Of a stretch of DNA of 64,000 nucleotides, positions 38,780-48,458 are shown in pieces. The stretch comes from Streptomyces sp. SirexAA-E (lineage in GTDB: Bacteria > Actinomycetota > Actinomycetes > Streptomycetales > Streptomycetaceae). The DNA lies in NCBI RefSeq assembly GCF_000177195.2, contig NC_015953.1, positions 682,001-746,000 of the forward strand, read 5' to 3'. Every line of letters starts with the position of its first letter. Within the stretch, counting starts at the first letter, position 1. Below the pieces are notes generated by a model. That model made no database searches. It saw only the letters and a list, made by a program, of their open reading frames with translations, and was not told where the DNA came from. The translations under genes were made by a program, and so were the position numbers.

Positions 38780-40567
38780 CTAACTACCCTCTCGCCACGC
38801 TCGCCACAGACGTGCGTACCGCCCGCCCATGGCCACCAACTCCTCGTGTGTGCCCTGCTCCACGACGCGTCCCGCGTCCAGGACGGCGATCCGGTCCGCC
38901 GCCATCGCCTGGGTCAGCCGGTGGGCCACGAACAACGTGGTCCGGCCCGCGCACGCGGCCAGCACGGCACGCTCCAGCTCGGCGGCCCCCTCGCTGCCCG
39001 CCTCCGCGGTCGACTCGTCGAGGACCACCACGGGCGCCCGGCCCAGCACCAGCCGGGCGAGGGCCACTTGGGCGACCTTGGTGACGTCCAGGCGCTCGCC
39101 GCCCTCACCGACCGGGGTGTGCAGCCCCTCGGGCAGCGCCTCGACCCACTCCCCGGCGCCGACCGTGCGGAGGGCGTCCATCAGCTCCGCGTCGTCCGCC
39201 CCGGGTGCGGACAGCCGCAGGTCCTCGGCGAGCGGTCCGGAGAAGACATGGGTCTCCTGCGTCAGGATGCTCACCAGCGCCCGCGCGCCGGCCTCGTCCA
39301 GAGCGGCGAGATCCGTCGGCCCGACGCGCACCGACCCGGCCTCCGGGGCACCGATGCCCGCGATCAGCGCGGCCAGCGTCGACTTGCCCGCACCCGTCGC
39401 CCCCACCAGGGCGAGCGAACCGCCGGCCGGGATCGTCAGACTGACGTCCTGGAGGACGGGACTCTCGCCGCCGGGGTAACGGAAGGTCAGCCCCTCCACG
39501 CTCACCGGGTACGGCACGTCCTCGGCCGGTGCGACGGAGGCGTCACCCACCAGCCGGTCCTCCGCCTTTTCCCCCAGCACCCCGACCAGCCGGGTCAGGC
39601 TCGCGCCCGACTTCTGCGCCTCGTCGAAGGTGAACATGATGGCGCCCAGCGGGGTGAACAGCCGGTGGAACATGAGCGGGGCCGCCGACACCTCGCCGAG
39701 GCTGGCTGCGCCGGCCTCCAGCAGTGCGTACCCCACCAGGAGGATCAGGACGAGGCCGATGAACTCGGCGCGGTTCTCCCGGCCGACGAACCGGCCGAAG
39801 AAGCGGAACACGTCGATGCCGAGATCGCGCACCCGCCACGACTCGCTGGTGACCTTCTCGCGGACGGCGCCCTCCAGGCGGTAGGCCCGGACCGTGTCGA
39901 TCCCGTTCAGACCGCTGATCAAGGCCTGCGCACGGTCGGCCTGGGCCGCCCGCTGCTGCCGGTAGAGCGGGGCCGACCGGGGGAGGTACCAGCGCAGCGC
40001 CAGCGCGTACGCGGGCAGTGCCCCGGCGCCCGCCAGTCCGAGCCTCCAGTCCAGTCCGAACATCCCGACGGTGGCGATGGCGACGAGCACCCCCGCCGTG
40101 AACACCGTGGGGATGGCCGCCCGGATTCCCCTGGACAGCACGGCCACGTCGTCACCGACCCGGGAGAGCACATCCCCCCGGCCGACCTGTTCGATCCGCG
40201 CGCTCGGCATGCCCAGGACCGCCCGGACGGCGTTCTCCCGCAGCCGTGCGAGCAGGTCCGCGCCCAGCCGCCCGATCAGATACGTCGACAGGGCGGTGGC
40301 GGCCGCGCCGAGCAGCGCGGCCGCCCCCATCAGGACCCCGACCGTGACCAGGACCGAACCCGAGGCACCGTCCACCACCCCGTCGACCACCCGGCCGAGC
40401 AGCAGCACCGGAAGCACCTGGAGCATCGCCCCGGCCACCGTGCTGAGCACGGTGGCGGCCGTCAGCCAGGGCACCGCGCGACAGTGCGCGAAGACCCACC
40501 GGGTGGCCTCACGTCCGGTCGCCGTGCGCAGGGCCGCCGGGGCGACGCGCGTGCCGGTGCCGCTCAC
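38780..40567 (-). CDS. cchG: Coelichelin exporter ABC subunit with catalytic ATPase site
   Basis: About 595 residues, membrane domain then ATPase. Walker A is GATGAGKST, the Q-loop ILTQETHVF, Walker B VVVLDEST and the H-loop VAHR, all intact. The signature is LDVTKVAQ instead of LSGGQ, and the D-loop is also altered (AEAG). It complements CchI exactly, so CchG-CchI should form a heterodimer with one competent ATP site, exporting coelichelin or a precursor. The GTG at 40567 is provisional; longer in-frame starts run into cchF. It follows cchF by 40 bases and likely shares its iron-box promoter. Confidence 0.9.
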   Translation of the reverse strand: MSGTGTRVAPAALRTATGREATRWVFAHCRAVPWLTAATVLSTVAGAMLQVLPVLLLGRVVDGVVDGASGSVLVTVGVLMGAAALLGAAATALSTYLIGRLGADLLARLRENAVRAVLGMPSARIEQVGRGDVLSRVGDDVAVLSRGIRAAIPTVFTAGVLVAIATVGMFGLDWRLGLAGAGALPAYALALRWYLPRSAPLYRQQRAAQADRAQALISGLNGIDTVRAYRLEGAVREKVTSESWRVRDLGIDVFRFFGRFVGRENRAEFIGLVLILLVGYALLEAGAASLGEVSAAPLMFHRLFTPLGAIMFTFDEAQKSGASLTRLVGVLGEKAEDRLVGDASVAPAEDVPYPVSVEGLTFRYPGGESPVLQDVSLTIPAGGSLALVGATGAGKSTLAALIAGIGAPEAGSVRVGPTDLAALDEAGARALVSILTQETHVFSGPLAEDLRLSAPGADDAELMDALRTVGAGEWVEALPEGLHTPVGEGGERLDVTKVAQVALARLVLGRAPVVVLDESTAEAGSEGAAELERAVLAACAGRTTLFVAHRLTQAMAADRIAVLDAGRVVEQGTHEELVAMGGRYARLWRAWREGS

Positions 40568-40607
40568 CCGGACACCGGGGCATGGTGGCGGGACGGGTGG
40601 AACGGTG

Positions 40608-41660
40608 TCACCGGTCGACCGACTTGACGAGCTCGTCGATGGCGTACGGCAGGGAGAGCAGCGTTCCCTGGGACATGGCCGCACCGACCGCGGGGCCCTC
40701 GCTGTCGAGCAGGTAGGACACCTTGTCGTTCTTGACCGCGGAGAGGTTGGTGAACAGCTCGAACTTCTTCAGCGCGTCCGTGTCCGCCTTGTCGTTGATG
40801 ACGAAGATGCGGTCGACGTCGACCAGGTCGACGCGCTCCGGGGAGAGCACGGTGAAGAAGTTGCCCTCGGCGATCTCGTCGATCTTCGTGGCGCCCTTGT
40901 AGCCGATGCCCGTGATGAGGCGTCCGCGTACGTCGGTGGTGGTGAACGGCGCGAGCGAGTCCTTGTACCAGGACAGCGCGACGGCGGTCTGGTCGGCGAA
41001 CTCGGGGTGGGCCGCGGCCGCCGCGGCCATCTTGTCCTGGATGCCCTTCACCAGCGCCTTGCCCTCGTCCTCCTTGCCGAGCGCCTTGGCGATGTGCACC
41101 GCGTTGTCCTGCCACGGGGCACTGAAGGGCTCCTTCTCGCCCTTGGTGCGGCCGACCGTGGGGGCGATCTTGGAGAGCTTCTCGTAGGCGGCCTGGTCGA
41201 TCTCGGAGTAGACCGCGACGATCAGGTCCGGCCGCAGGGAGGCGATCTTCTCGTAGTTGGGGCCCGAGTCACCGTTGCTCATGATGACTTCGGGCTCGGT
41301 GTCGCCCCACTTGTCCTTCACCCAGGGCCACTGGGTGTTGATGTCGGGGGACCGGCCATCCGGGTTCGGGTACTGGTCGACCATGCCGACCGGCTTGATC
41401 CCGAACGCCAGGACGGCCTGGTCGTCCGTGTAGCCGACGGAGACGACGCGCTGGGGGGCCTTGGTGATCTCCGTGGACCCGAACGCGTGCTCCACGGTGA
41501 CCGGGAACGCACCGGTGGCGGCGGCCGGGGCGTCGTCGCCCGGCGTCTTCGCCGAGTCGGAACCGCATCCCGAGAGAAGGCCGATGCCGAGGGTCGCGGC
41601 GGACAGCATCACCGCCAGCCTGCGCCGTGGCTTCGTGACCGTCGTTCTGTGGATGAGCAT
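40608..41660 (-). CDS. cchF: Ferri-coelichelin-binding lipoprotein
   Basis: 350 residues, periplasmic-binding-protein type III fold. A basic N-terminus and hydrophobic stretch end in the lipobox LLSGC, so the mature protein is anchored by a lipidated Cys near residue 32. The body shows QRVVSVGYTDDQAVLAFG and RPDLIVAVYSE, typical of siderophore-binding proteins. It delivers the ferric siderophore to CchCD. ATG at 41660 follows AAGGGA. Iron box 72 bases upstream. Confidence 0.93.
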   Translation of the reverse strand: MLIHRTTVTKPRRRLAVMLSAATLGIGLLSGCGSDSAKTPGDDAPAAATGAFPVTVEHAFGSTEITKAPQRVVSVGYTDDQAVLAFGIKPVGMVDQYPNPDGRSPDINTQWPWVKDKWGDTEPEVIMSNGDSGPNYEKIASLRPDLIVAVYSEIDQAAYEKLSKIAPTVGRTKGEKEPFSAPWQDNAVHIAKALGKEDEGKALVKGIQDKMAAAAAAHPEFADQTAVALSWYKDSLAPFTTTDVRGRLITGIGYKGATKIDEIAEGNFFTVLSPERVDLVDVDRIFVINDKADTDALKKFELFTNLSAVKNDKVSYLLDSEGPAVGAAMSQGTLLSLPYAIDELVKSVDR

Positions 41661-41731
41661 TCCGAATCCCTTGCTTTAGCGCCGTCCGCTGCACCCCTGT
41701 TCCAGGGCAGCCAAACCTTAACCCGACGTGG

Positions 41732-41750
41732 TGAGGTTAGCCTAGCCTTA
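41732..41750 (-). promoter_or_regulatory. Iron box (DmdR/IdeR), cchF-cchG unit
   Basis: Plus strand TGAGGTTAGCCTAGCCTTA; minus strand TAAGGCTAGGCTAACCTCA. Good fit to the consensus in both halves. Placed between cchE and cchF, 72 bases before the cchF start. Confidence 0.82.
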
Positions 41751-41764
41751 CCTTCCCATCGACG

Positions 41765-42622
41765 TTAATTCGTCGACCAGTTGAGCGAGGGACGGACATG
41801 CGTACGGCCGATCGGCACGATGAGCGGCCGGTCCCCCACCGGGTCGTCGATCACCTGGGCGCTGAGCCCGAACGCCTCGTGGAGCAGCTCGGCCGTGATC
41901 ACGTCACGGGGGTGGCCCTGCGCCAGGATCGCTCCAGCCCGCATGACGACGAGGTTGTCGCTGTAGCGCGTGGCCAGATTGAGGTCGTGCAGCACCATGA
42001 CGACGGTGCACCCCGACTCGTGGAGGTCGTCCACCAGGTCGAGTACGTCGATGGCGTGCGCCAGGTCCAGGTAGGTGGTCGGCTCGTCCAGCAGCAGCAG
42101 GTCGGTTCCCTGAGCCAGCGTCATGGATATCCAGACGCGCTGCCGCTGTCCCCCGGAGAGAGAGTCGACCGGGCGGTCGGCCAGGTCGGACACCCCTGTC
42201 ATGGCGAGCGCGCGTTCCACCACGGCGGCGTCGTCCGACGACCACTGCCGCAGCCAGCTCTGGTGCGGATGGCGCCCCCTGGCGACCAGGTCGGCCACCG
42301 TCAGCCCCTCCGGCGCGACCGGGGCCTGGGGCAGCAGCCCGAGCTTCTTCGCCACGTCCCTGGTCCTGAGCGTGCCGATGTCCTCGCCGTCCAGCACGAC
42401 CGCCCCCTTCGCCGGCTTGAGCAGCCGTGTCAGGGTGCGCAACAGCGTCGACTTCCCGCAGCCGTTGGGGCCGATGATGGTGGTGACCACCCCTGAGGGG
42501 ATCGTCACGTCGAGGGCGTCGATGACGGTCCGGGTGCCGTATCCGACGGTGACGCCCTCGGCCGCCAGTCGCGGCTCGCCGCCGGCCCCCGACCCGCTCC
42601 CGATGATGTGCTGAGTGGCCAC
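41765..42622 (-). CDS. cchE: Ferri-siderophore import ATPase
   Basis: 285 residues, FepC-type ABC ATPase. Walker [10 protein letters not shown] is near residue 47, the signature [10 protein letters not shown] near residue 155, and Walker [13 protein letters not shown] follows. It drives uptake through CchCD. It lies 28 bases after cchD and ends the cchBCDE run; the next unit starts with its own iron box. Confidence 0.94.
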   Translation of the reverse strand: MATQHIIGSGSGAGGEPRLAAEGVTVGYGTRTVIDALDVTIPSGVVTTIIGPNGCGKSTLLRTLTRLLKPAKGAVVLDGEDIGTLRTRDVAKKLGLLPQAPVAPEGLTVADLVARGRHPHQSWLRQWSSDDAAVVERALAMTGVSDLADRPVDSLSGGQRQRVWISMTLAQGTDLLLLDEPTTYLDLAHAIDVLDLVDDLHESGCTVVMVLHDLNLATRYSDNLVVMRAGAILAQGHPRDVITAELLHEAFGLSAQVIDDPVGDRPLIVPIGRTHVRPSLNWSTN

Positions 42623-42650
42623 AGGCCCCCCTCTGTCTAGGTGATGACCT

Positions 42651-43739
42651 TCACGTGCTCTGTCTGAGGTTCGCCCGCACCAGCAGGTGGACGAGGAAGG
42701 GACCGCCGATCGCGGCGGTGACCACGCCGACGGGCAGGGTCATCGGCAACGCCGTGCGCGCGACCAGGTCCGAACCGATCAGCAGCAGCGCCCCCACCAG
42801 GCCCGAGGCCACCATCGGCGGCGTGGGGAACCTGGCCAGGCGCATCGCCACCTGCGGCGCCACCAGCGCGACGAACGGGACCGGCCCCGCCGCGCTCACC
42901 CCCACGGCGGCCAGCAGCACCGCGCACAGCAGCAGGACCGCGCGTACCCGGGAGAACCGGACGCCGAGGCCGGCCGCGACCTCGTCGCCCAGGTGCATCG
43001 GCTTGAACTGGAACGCGACGCACGCCACGACGGCCAGGAGGGCGAGCGTGCACCACAGGGCCACCCCCACCTCGTCCCACGACCGGTTCTCCAGCGAACC
43101 GACCAGCCATGCCTGCGCGCGGGCCACGTCCCGGATGTCGGCGCCGACCAGGAGCCAGGTCGTGATCGCCTCCATGACGGCGCTCACCGAGATCCCGATG
43201 AGGATGAGCCGGAATCCGTCGATACCGCGCCGCCAGGCCAGGAAGTACACCAGCAGACCGGTACCGAGACCGCCCGCGAGCGCCGCCGCGGAGAGGCCCA
43301 CCGAGCTGATGACGGCCGCGCTCGCCCCGCCGGACACGGTGACCAGGAACACCGCGACCGCGCCGGCGCCCCCGGTGATCCCCAGGATGTCGGGGCTGGC
43401 CAGCGGATTGCGCGCGACGGACTGCGTGATCGCCCCGGACACCCCCAGGGCGATGCCCACGACGAGTCCGGCCAGAGCGCGCGGCATCCGCAGATCCATG
43501 ATCACGAACTCGTCGACCGGCTCGCCCCCGCCGAGGAGTGTGGCGATCACCCGGGACAGGTCGACGGGGAAGTCACCGATGCTGATGGACAGGCAGAACA
43601 CCAGGAAGGTCGCCGCCGTCAGCAGCAGCGTGACCAGGACGAGCCAGGGCCGCCAGACGAACGACACAAGGCCGAGGCGTACTCCCGGCGCCACCGAAGG
43701 CTTCACCGCTGTCCCGTTCACAGGCTCCTGGACCTTCAT
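42651..43739 (-). CDS. cchD: Ferri-siderophore permease (FecCD family)
   Basis: About 362 residues with around nine or ten hydrophobic helices. FecCD-family motifs are visible: [32 protein letters not shown], and a late [18 protein letters not shown] coupling segment. The ATG at 43739 overlaps the cchC stop (ATGA). A GTG at 43763 is an alternative. It forms the membrane channel with CchC. Confidence 0.93.
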   Translation of the reverse strand: MKVQEPVNGTAVKPSVAPGVRLGLVSFVWRPWLVLVTLLLTAATFLVFCLSISIGDFPVDLSRVIATLLGGGEPVDEFVIMDLRMPRALAGLVVGIALGVSGAITQSVARNPLASPDILGITGGAGAVAVFLVTVSGGASAAVISSVGLSAAALAGGLGTGLLVYFLAWRRGIDGFRLILIGISVSAVMEAITTWLLVGADIRDVARAQAWLVGSLENRSWDEVGVALWCTLALLAVVACVAFQFKPMHLGDEVAAGLGVRFSRVRAVLLLCAVLLAAVGVSAAGPVPFVALVAPQVAMRLARFPTPPMVASGLVGALLLIGSDLVARTALPMTLPVGVVTAAIGGPFLVHLLVRANLRQST

Positions 43740-44794
43740 GCGTTCTTGAACTTTCCTCGCCACACCAGGGCCGCGAAGAACGGGGCGCCGAGGAGGGCGA
43801 CGACGACTCCCGCGTCCAACTCGCCCGGGCGTACGACCAGTCGGCCCACGATGTCACAGACGAGCAGGACGACGGCCCCGAGCAGACCCGCGTACGGCAC
43901 CAGCCAGCGGTAGTCCGGACCGGTGAGGTAACGGGCGACATGGGCCACCATCAGGCCGAGGAACGCGACGGGGCCGCAGGCCGCCGTCGCCGCTCCCGCC
44001 AGCAGGGTGATCGAGACGATGCCCACGGTCCGGCTCAGCGCGACGTTCACCCCCAGCCCGCGCGCCACGTCGACGCCCAGGTTGAGGAGGTTGAGGGAGG
44101 GCAGCGTGGACAGGGCCGACACCAGCCCGGCCGCGACGAACCCGGTCACCGGCCAGATGACGTCGAATCCGACGCCGGCCACCGAGCCGGCGTTCCAGAA
44201 CCTCAGCGCGTTCAGCGACTTCAGGTCCGACATCGCGACCGCCGTCGTCATGGCGGCGAGGAAGACGGTGACTCCCTGCCCCGCCAGCGCGAGCGTCAGC
44301 GGATTGCCCGCTCCCCGGCCGATGCTCGCCAGTCCGAACACGACCACCCCGGCGACGGCCGCTCCCAGGAAGGCGAACCAGACGTACTGGAACGGGTCGG
44401 TGAAGCCGAACAGCGCGATCGCCGACACCACGGCGAAGGAGGCGCCGCTGTTGACCCCGAGCAGCCCCGTGTCCGCGATCGGGTTGCGCGTGTACCCCTG
44501 GATCAGCGCACCGCCGACCCCGAGCGCGACGCCCGCCACGACCGCGAGCACCGTGCGGGGCACCCGCACGGTCTGCACGATGAGCCTGATCTCGGTGAGC
44601 CGCCGGTCGGAATCGGGGGCGGCGAACAGGCCGTGCCACACCTCGGCGGGACTCAACGCGCGCGCACCGACGGCCAACGACAACGCCCCGGCGACCACGA
44701 GGATCACCACCAGGACGCCCACCCCCAGCACCCGTCTTCGACGGATGTCCATCGTCCCCCTGAGCGCGGGACGCTCCACTGCAGTCGTGCTCAT
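43736..44794 (-). CDS. cchC: Ferri-siderophore permease (FecCD family)
   Basis: About 352 residues, multi-helix FecCD permease. Motifs: VRVPRTVLAVVAGVALGVGG, TRNPIADTGLLGVNSGA, and CGPVAFLGLMVAHVARYL. The ATG at 44794 is used; a second ATG at 44752 with AGGGGG just upstream is possible. No iron box lies between cchB and cchC, so cchBCDE probably read from the box in front of cchB. Confidence 0.93.
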   Translation of the reverse strand: MSTTAVERPALRGTMDIRRRRVLGVGVLVVILVVAGALSLAVGARALSPAEVWHGLFAAPDSDRRLTEIRLIVQTVRVPRTVLAVVAGVALGVGGALIQGYTRNPIADTGLLGVNSGASFAVVSAIALFGFTDPFQYVWFAFLGAAVAGVVVFGLASIGRGAGNPLTLALAGQGVTVFLAAMTTAVAMSDLKSLNALRFWNAGSVAGVGFDVIWPVTGFVAAGLVSALSTLPSLNLLNLGVDVARGLGVNVALSRTVGIVSITLLAGAATAACGPVAFLGLMVAHVARYLTGPDYRWLVPYAGLLGAVVLLVCDIVGRLVVRPGELDAGVVVALLGAPFFAALVWRGKFKNA

Positions 44795-44918
44795 GTCGAC
44801 GTACGTTATCCCTTGGATCCACCGGCCGGACACGGCAGTTGGCCCTCTCACAGGGGGCGGGCCGGCGCCGCCGCCTGTTGTCCCGGCCTTTGTCGGGGGG
44901 GAGGGTACGGGACAGCCC

Positions 44919-46274
44919 TCAGCGTGCGGCGGTGCCGGTCCCGTCGACGACCGGCCGGGCCTCGTCGGAAGCGGCCTTGACGCCTTGGCCGACCAGCGAG
45001 TCGAGGATCTCCCCGACCCGGATCGCGGTGTTGGACAGCAGGGCCGACGTGATGCCGTGCGTGTGCTCCGTACCGCCTTGCAGGTAGATGCCGCAGTGCA
45101 GGCCGGGGTCGGTCGCGATGCGGTAGTCGCGCTCGACGCGGACGCGGCCCTCGTCGTCGCGGAGGCAGTGGTCGGCGACCTCGCCGAGGAGGCCGACGGG
45201 GTCGACGGGGCTGTAACCGGTGGCGAAGACCACGACATCGGCGTCCAGGAGTGTCTCCTCCCCCGTGACGAGGGACTTCACCGTGGCGCTGACCTTGTCC
45301 GGTGCCTCCTCGACGCCGACGAGCCGGGAGACGTTGAGGAAGCGCAGCCGCTCGGTGCCGAGGACCTTCTCCCGGTAGCTCTGCCGGTACAGGTCGTCGA
45401 TCAGGTCGATGTCCACGACGGAGTAGTTGGTGTTGCCGTGGTAGCCCATCAGCCGGCGCTTGATCTCCTCGGGGGCGGCGAAGTACTCGTCGACCGCGCC
45501 GGGGTCGAAGATCCGGTTGGCGAAGCTGCTGTCGTCGGCGGGGCTGTAGCCGTAGCGGGAGAAGACCGCGCAGACCTCGGCCTCGGGGAAGCGGCGGTGC
45601 AGGTAGGCGACGTTCTCCGCGGCGCTCTGGCCGGCGCCGACGACGACGAACCGGGAGGGCGAGGTGCCGTTCAGCCCGTCGACCTTGGCCAGCAGGTCGG
45701 AGTTGTGCCAGACACGGTCGCCGCGTTCCACGCCTTCCGGCATGAGGGGGCGCAGCCCGGTGCCGATGACGAGGTTGCGGGCCCGGTGGAGCGCGAGGCC
45801 CTCCGGCGAGCGGACCGTCACGTCGAGGTACTCCACGGCGCCGTCGCGGACGACCGGCGTGACGCCGACGACCTCGTGGCCGTAGGAGACCATGTCGTCG
45901 ACCTTGGCCGCGGCCCACTCGAAGTAGTCGTGGAACTCCACGCGGAGCGGGAACAGGTTCTTGTGGTTGATGAAGTCGACCAGCCGGCCCTGGCTCTGCA
46001 GGTAGCACAGGAAGCTGAACTCGCTGCTCGGGTTCCGCAGCGTCACCAGGTCCTTGAGGAAGGACACCTGCATCGTCGCGTCGTCTATCAGCATGCCGCG
46101 GTGCCAGCCGAAGCGCGGCTGCTGCTCGAAGAAGTGAGCGGTGACCGCCTCCTGGGTGCCGGCGCGGGCGTTGTGCTCGGCGAGGGCGATCGCCATGGCC
46201 ACATTGGACGGTCCGAAACCGATGCCAATGAGGTCGTGGACCGTTGGTACGTCGCCAGGACGAACCTGTGACAT
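44919..46274 (-). CDS. cchB: L-ornithine N5-monooxygenase
   Basis: 451 residues, flavin-dependent N-hydroxylase of the SidA/PvdA/IucD type. It uses FAD, NADPH and oxygen to make N5-hydroxyornithine, the iron-binding unit precursor. FAD motif GIGFGPSN is near residue 15, NADPH motif VVVGAGQSAAEN near residue 205, and the C-terminal FATGYSP motif near residue 345. The ATG at 46274 is preceded by GGGAGTG. A longer in-frame start is rejected because it reaches toward the promoter. Iron box 90 bases upstream. Confidence 0.95.
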   Translation of the reverse strand: MSQVRPGDVPTVHDLIGIGFGPSNVAMAIALAEHNARAGTQEAVTAHFFEQQPRFGWHRGMLIDDATMQVSFLKDLVTLRNPSSEFSFLCYLQSQGRLVDFINHKNLFPLRVEFHDYFEWAAAKVDDMVSYGHEVVGVTPVVRDGAVEYLDVTVRSPEGLALHRARNLVIGTGLRPLMPEGVERGDRVWHNSDLLAKVDGLNGTSPSRFVVVGAGQSAAENVAYLHRRFPEAEVCAVFSRYGYSPADDSSFANRIFDPGAVDEYFAAPEEIKRRLMGYHGNTNYSVVDIDLIDDLYRQSYREKVLGTERLRFLNVSRLVGVEEAPDKVSATVKSLVTGEETLLDADVVVFATGYSPVDPVGLLGEVADHCLRDDEGRVRVERDYRIATDPGLHCGIYLQGGTEHTHGITSALLSNTAIRVGEILDSLVGQGVKAASDEARPVVDGTGTAAR

Positions 46275-46363
46275 GTCACTCCCATCGTGCGGGGAAGCCG
46301 CTGTGAAGCGTGGGGGAAAAAGAGCGGAATGCGGGCACACCGACAGAGCGACCCACATGGAAC

Positions 46364-46382
46364 TTAGGTGAGCCTAAGCTAA
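46364..46382 (-). promoter_or_regulatory. Iron box (DmdR/IdeR), cchBCDE unit
   Basis: Plus strand TTAGGTGAGCCTAAGCTAA. Good match to the consensus. It lies 90 bases upstream of cchB in the cchB-cchA divergent gap. Confidence 0.82.
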
Positions 46383-46468
46383 TCCTGTGGAGCTGTCGAT
46401 ACCGCACGGAGGTCACCCCTCACCGACGGCGAGCGTCAACTACGATCCGCTATGCGCGTGTTGCGAGC

Positions 46469-46487
46469 TAAGGTAAGCCTTGCTTTA
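46469..46487 (+). promoter_or_regulatory. Degenerate iron box, cchA
   Basis: TAAGGTAAGCCTTGCTTTA keeps the spacing and central AGCCT of the iron box with several mismatches. It is 38 bases upstream of cchA and separate from the box for cchB. Confidence 0.65.
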
Positions 46488-46525
46488 CTGGGCCTCCATC
46501 AGTCCCTGCTCTGAGGAGGAACCCC

Positions 46526-47473
46526 ATGCGGGTCGTCATGTTCGGATACCAGACCTGGGGGCACCGCACCCTTCAAGCCCTCCTGGACTCCGAACACGAC
46601 GTGGTCCTGGTGGTGACGCACCCCAAGAGCGAGCACGCGTACGAGAAGATCTGGAGCGACTCCGTCGCCGACCTCGCCGAGGACCACGGCGTCCCGGTCC
46701 TGATCCGCAACCGCCCGGACGACGACGAGCTGTTCCGACGCCTCGAGGAGGCCGCCCCGGACATCATCGTCGCCAACAACTGGCGGACCTGGATCCCTCC
46801 GCGCATCTTCCGCCTCCCGCGCCACGGCACGCTGAACGTCCACGACTCGCTGCTGCCGAAGTACGCCGGGTTCTCCCCGCTGATCTGGGCCCTGATCAAC
46901 GGCGAGTCCGAAGTGGGCGTCACGGCGCACATGATGAACGACGAGCTCGACGCCGGTGCCGTCGTCCGGCAGGAGGCCGTCCAGGTCGGACCGACGGACA
47001 CCACCACCGACCTCTTCCACAAGACCGTCGAGCTGATCGCCCCCGTCACCATCGGCGCACTCGACCTCATCGCCTCCGGGCGGACCGACTTCACCGAGCA
47101 GGACCGCTCCCAGGCGACCTTCTTCCACAAGCGGTCCGCAGAGGACATCCGCATCGACTGGAACTGGCCCGCCGAGGACCTCGAACGCCTGGTCCGCGCA
47201 CAGTCCGAGCCCTACCCGAGCGCCTTCACCTACCACAAGGGCAAGCGGCTGGAGGTGCTCGCCGCGGCGGTGTCCGAGAACCGCTACGGGGGTACGCCGG
47301 GCCGCATCTTCTACCGCGAGGGCGACGGCGTGGTGATCGTCGCGGGGGCCGACGCGCGCACGGGCCGCAACCACGGTCTGGCCATCCGGCGCGTACGCAC
47401 CGAGGACGGCCGCGAGATACCGGCGACGGAGTACTTCACCTCCATGGGCGGCTATCTGACCGGCCGCCCCTGA
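46526..47473 (+). CDS. cchA: Hydroxyornithine N-formyltransferase
   Basis: 315 residues, related to methionyl-tRNA formyltransferase. It transfers formyl from 10-formyl-tetrahydrofolate to N5-hydroxyornithine. The catalytic region near residues 105-145 carries NVHDSLLPKYAGFSP and the Asp-containing NDELDAGAVV, giving the Asn-His-Asp set. A C-terminal FmtC-like domain follows. ATG after GAGGAGGAA. Divergent from cchB; followed by a strong hairpin that closes the cch locus. Confidence 0.94.
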   Translation: MRVVMFGYQTWGHRTLQALLDSEHDVVLVVTHPKSEHAYEKIWSDSVADLAEDHGVPVLIRNRPDDDELFRRLEEAAPDIIVANNWRTWIPPRIFRLPRHGTLNVHDSLLPKYAGFSPLIWALINGESEVGVTAHMMNDELDAGAVVRQEAVQVGPTDTTTDLFHKTVELIAPVTIGALDLIASGRTDFTEQDRSQATFFHKRSAEDIRIDWNWPAEDLERLVRAQSEPYPSAFTYHKGKRLEVLAAAVSENRYGGTPGRIFYREGDGVVIVAGADARTGRNHGLAIRRVRTEDGREIPATEYFTSMGGYLTGRP

Positions 47474-47543
47474 CCCACCGGATCGCACGCGGGGCCGGTC
47501 GGCCGGACCGGACGGCCCCGTCACGTGCGGGCCCGCCCGCCGT

Positions 47544-47573
47544 CGGTCGTGCGCGGCGTGCCGCGCACGACCG
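47544..47573 (+). terminator. Hairpin terminator of cchA
   Basis: CGGTCGTGCGCGGC (47544-47557) and GCCGCGCACGACCG (47560-47573) are perfect 14-base arms, 70 bases after the cchA stop. Confidence 0.75.
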
Positions 47574-47678
47574 GGCGAAGGCGCCCGGGACCGGGCTACG
47601 ATCGGTCGCTCGACAAGGACGCCGGCCCCGGCCGGCGTCCCGGCCACCGGCCCGGTCCAGCAGAGTGGGTAGACGATC

Positions 47679-48386
47679 GTGTTCTATTACGTCCTGAAGT
47701 ACGTGGTGCTGGGGCCCCTGCTCCGGTTGGCGTTCCGGCCCCGTATCGAGGGTCTGGAGCATGTTCCGGACGACGGTGCGGCCATCGTCGCGGGGAACCA
47801 TCTGTCGTTCTCCGACCATTTCCTGATGCCGGCGATCCTCAGGCGCCGCATCACCTTCCTCGCGAAGGCCGAGTACTTCACCGGCCCCGGCATCAAGGGG
47901 AAGCTGACGGCCGCCTTCTTCCACAGCATCGGGCAGATCCCGGTCGACCGGTCCGGCAGGAACGCCGGCCAGGCGGCGATCCGCGAGGGGCTGGGAGTAC
48001 TGGAGAAGGGCGAGCTGCTCGGGATCTACCCCGAGGGCACCCGCTCGCACGACGGCCGCCTGTACAAGGGCAAGGTCGGGGTCGCGGTCATGGCGATCAA
48101 GGCGGGCGTGCCGGTGGTCCCGTGCGCGATGGTCGGCACCTTCGAGATCCAGCCGCCCGGCAAGGTCGTCCCCCGGATCAGGCGGGTCACGATCCGCTTC
48201 GGGAAGCCCCTGGACTTCTCGCGTTACGCGGGCATGGAGGACCAGAAGGCCGCCGTCCGCGCGGTGACGGACGAGATCATGTACGCCGTCCTCGGCCTGT
48301 CCGGTCAGGAGTACGTCGACGCGTACGCGGCGGACGTGAAGGCGGCCGCGGCCGGGCAGCAGGACAAGAAGTTCCCACGGCCGTGA
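47679..48386 (+). CDS. 1-acylglycerol-3-phosphate acyltransferase-like protein (PlsC family)
   Basis: 235 residues. Catalytic block I is GNHLSFSDHFLMP (NHxxxxD) near residue 37. Block II/III residues (PVDRSGRN and YPEGTRSHDG) follow at the usual spacing, and VPVVPCAMVGT is block IV. It likely acylates lysophosphatidate in membrane lipid synthesis; other acyl acceptors are possible. GTG start at 47679 with a weak ribosome site. Confidence 0.88.
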   Translation: MFYYVLKYVVLGPLLRLAFRPRIEGLEHVPDDGAAIVAGNHLSFSDHFLMPAILRRRITFLAKAEYFTGPGIKGKLTAAFFHSIGQIPVDRSGRNAGQAAIREGLGVLEKGELLGIYPEGTRSHDGRLYKGKVGVAVMAIKAGVPVVPCAMVGTFEIQPPGKVVPRIRRVTIRFGKPLDFSRYAGMEDQKAAVRAVTDEIMYAVLGLSGQEYVDAYAADVKAAAAGQQDKKFPRP

Positions 48387-48458
48387 CGCCGAGCGGGGAA
48401 TCTGCTGACGGCAGACCGCTCTGTTCACCGGACGGGCACCGCCCCTAGCGTCGTCCTC

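Noticed and set aside
46275..46358. 28-residue extension of cchB
   Set aside because: The inner ATG at 46274 has a ribosome site and fits the family start; the extension runs toward the iron box.
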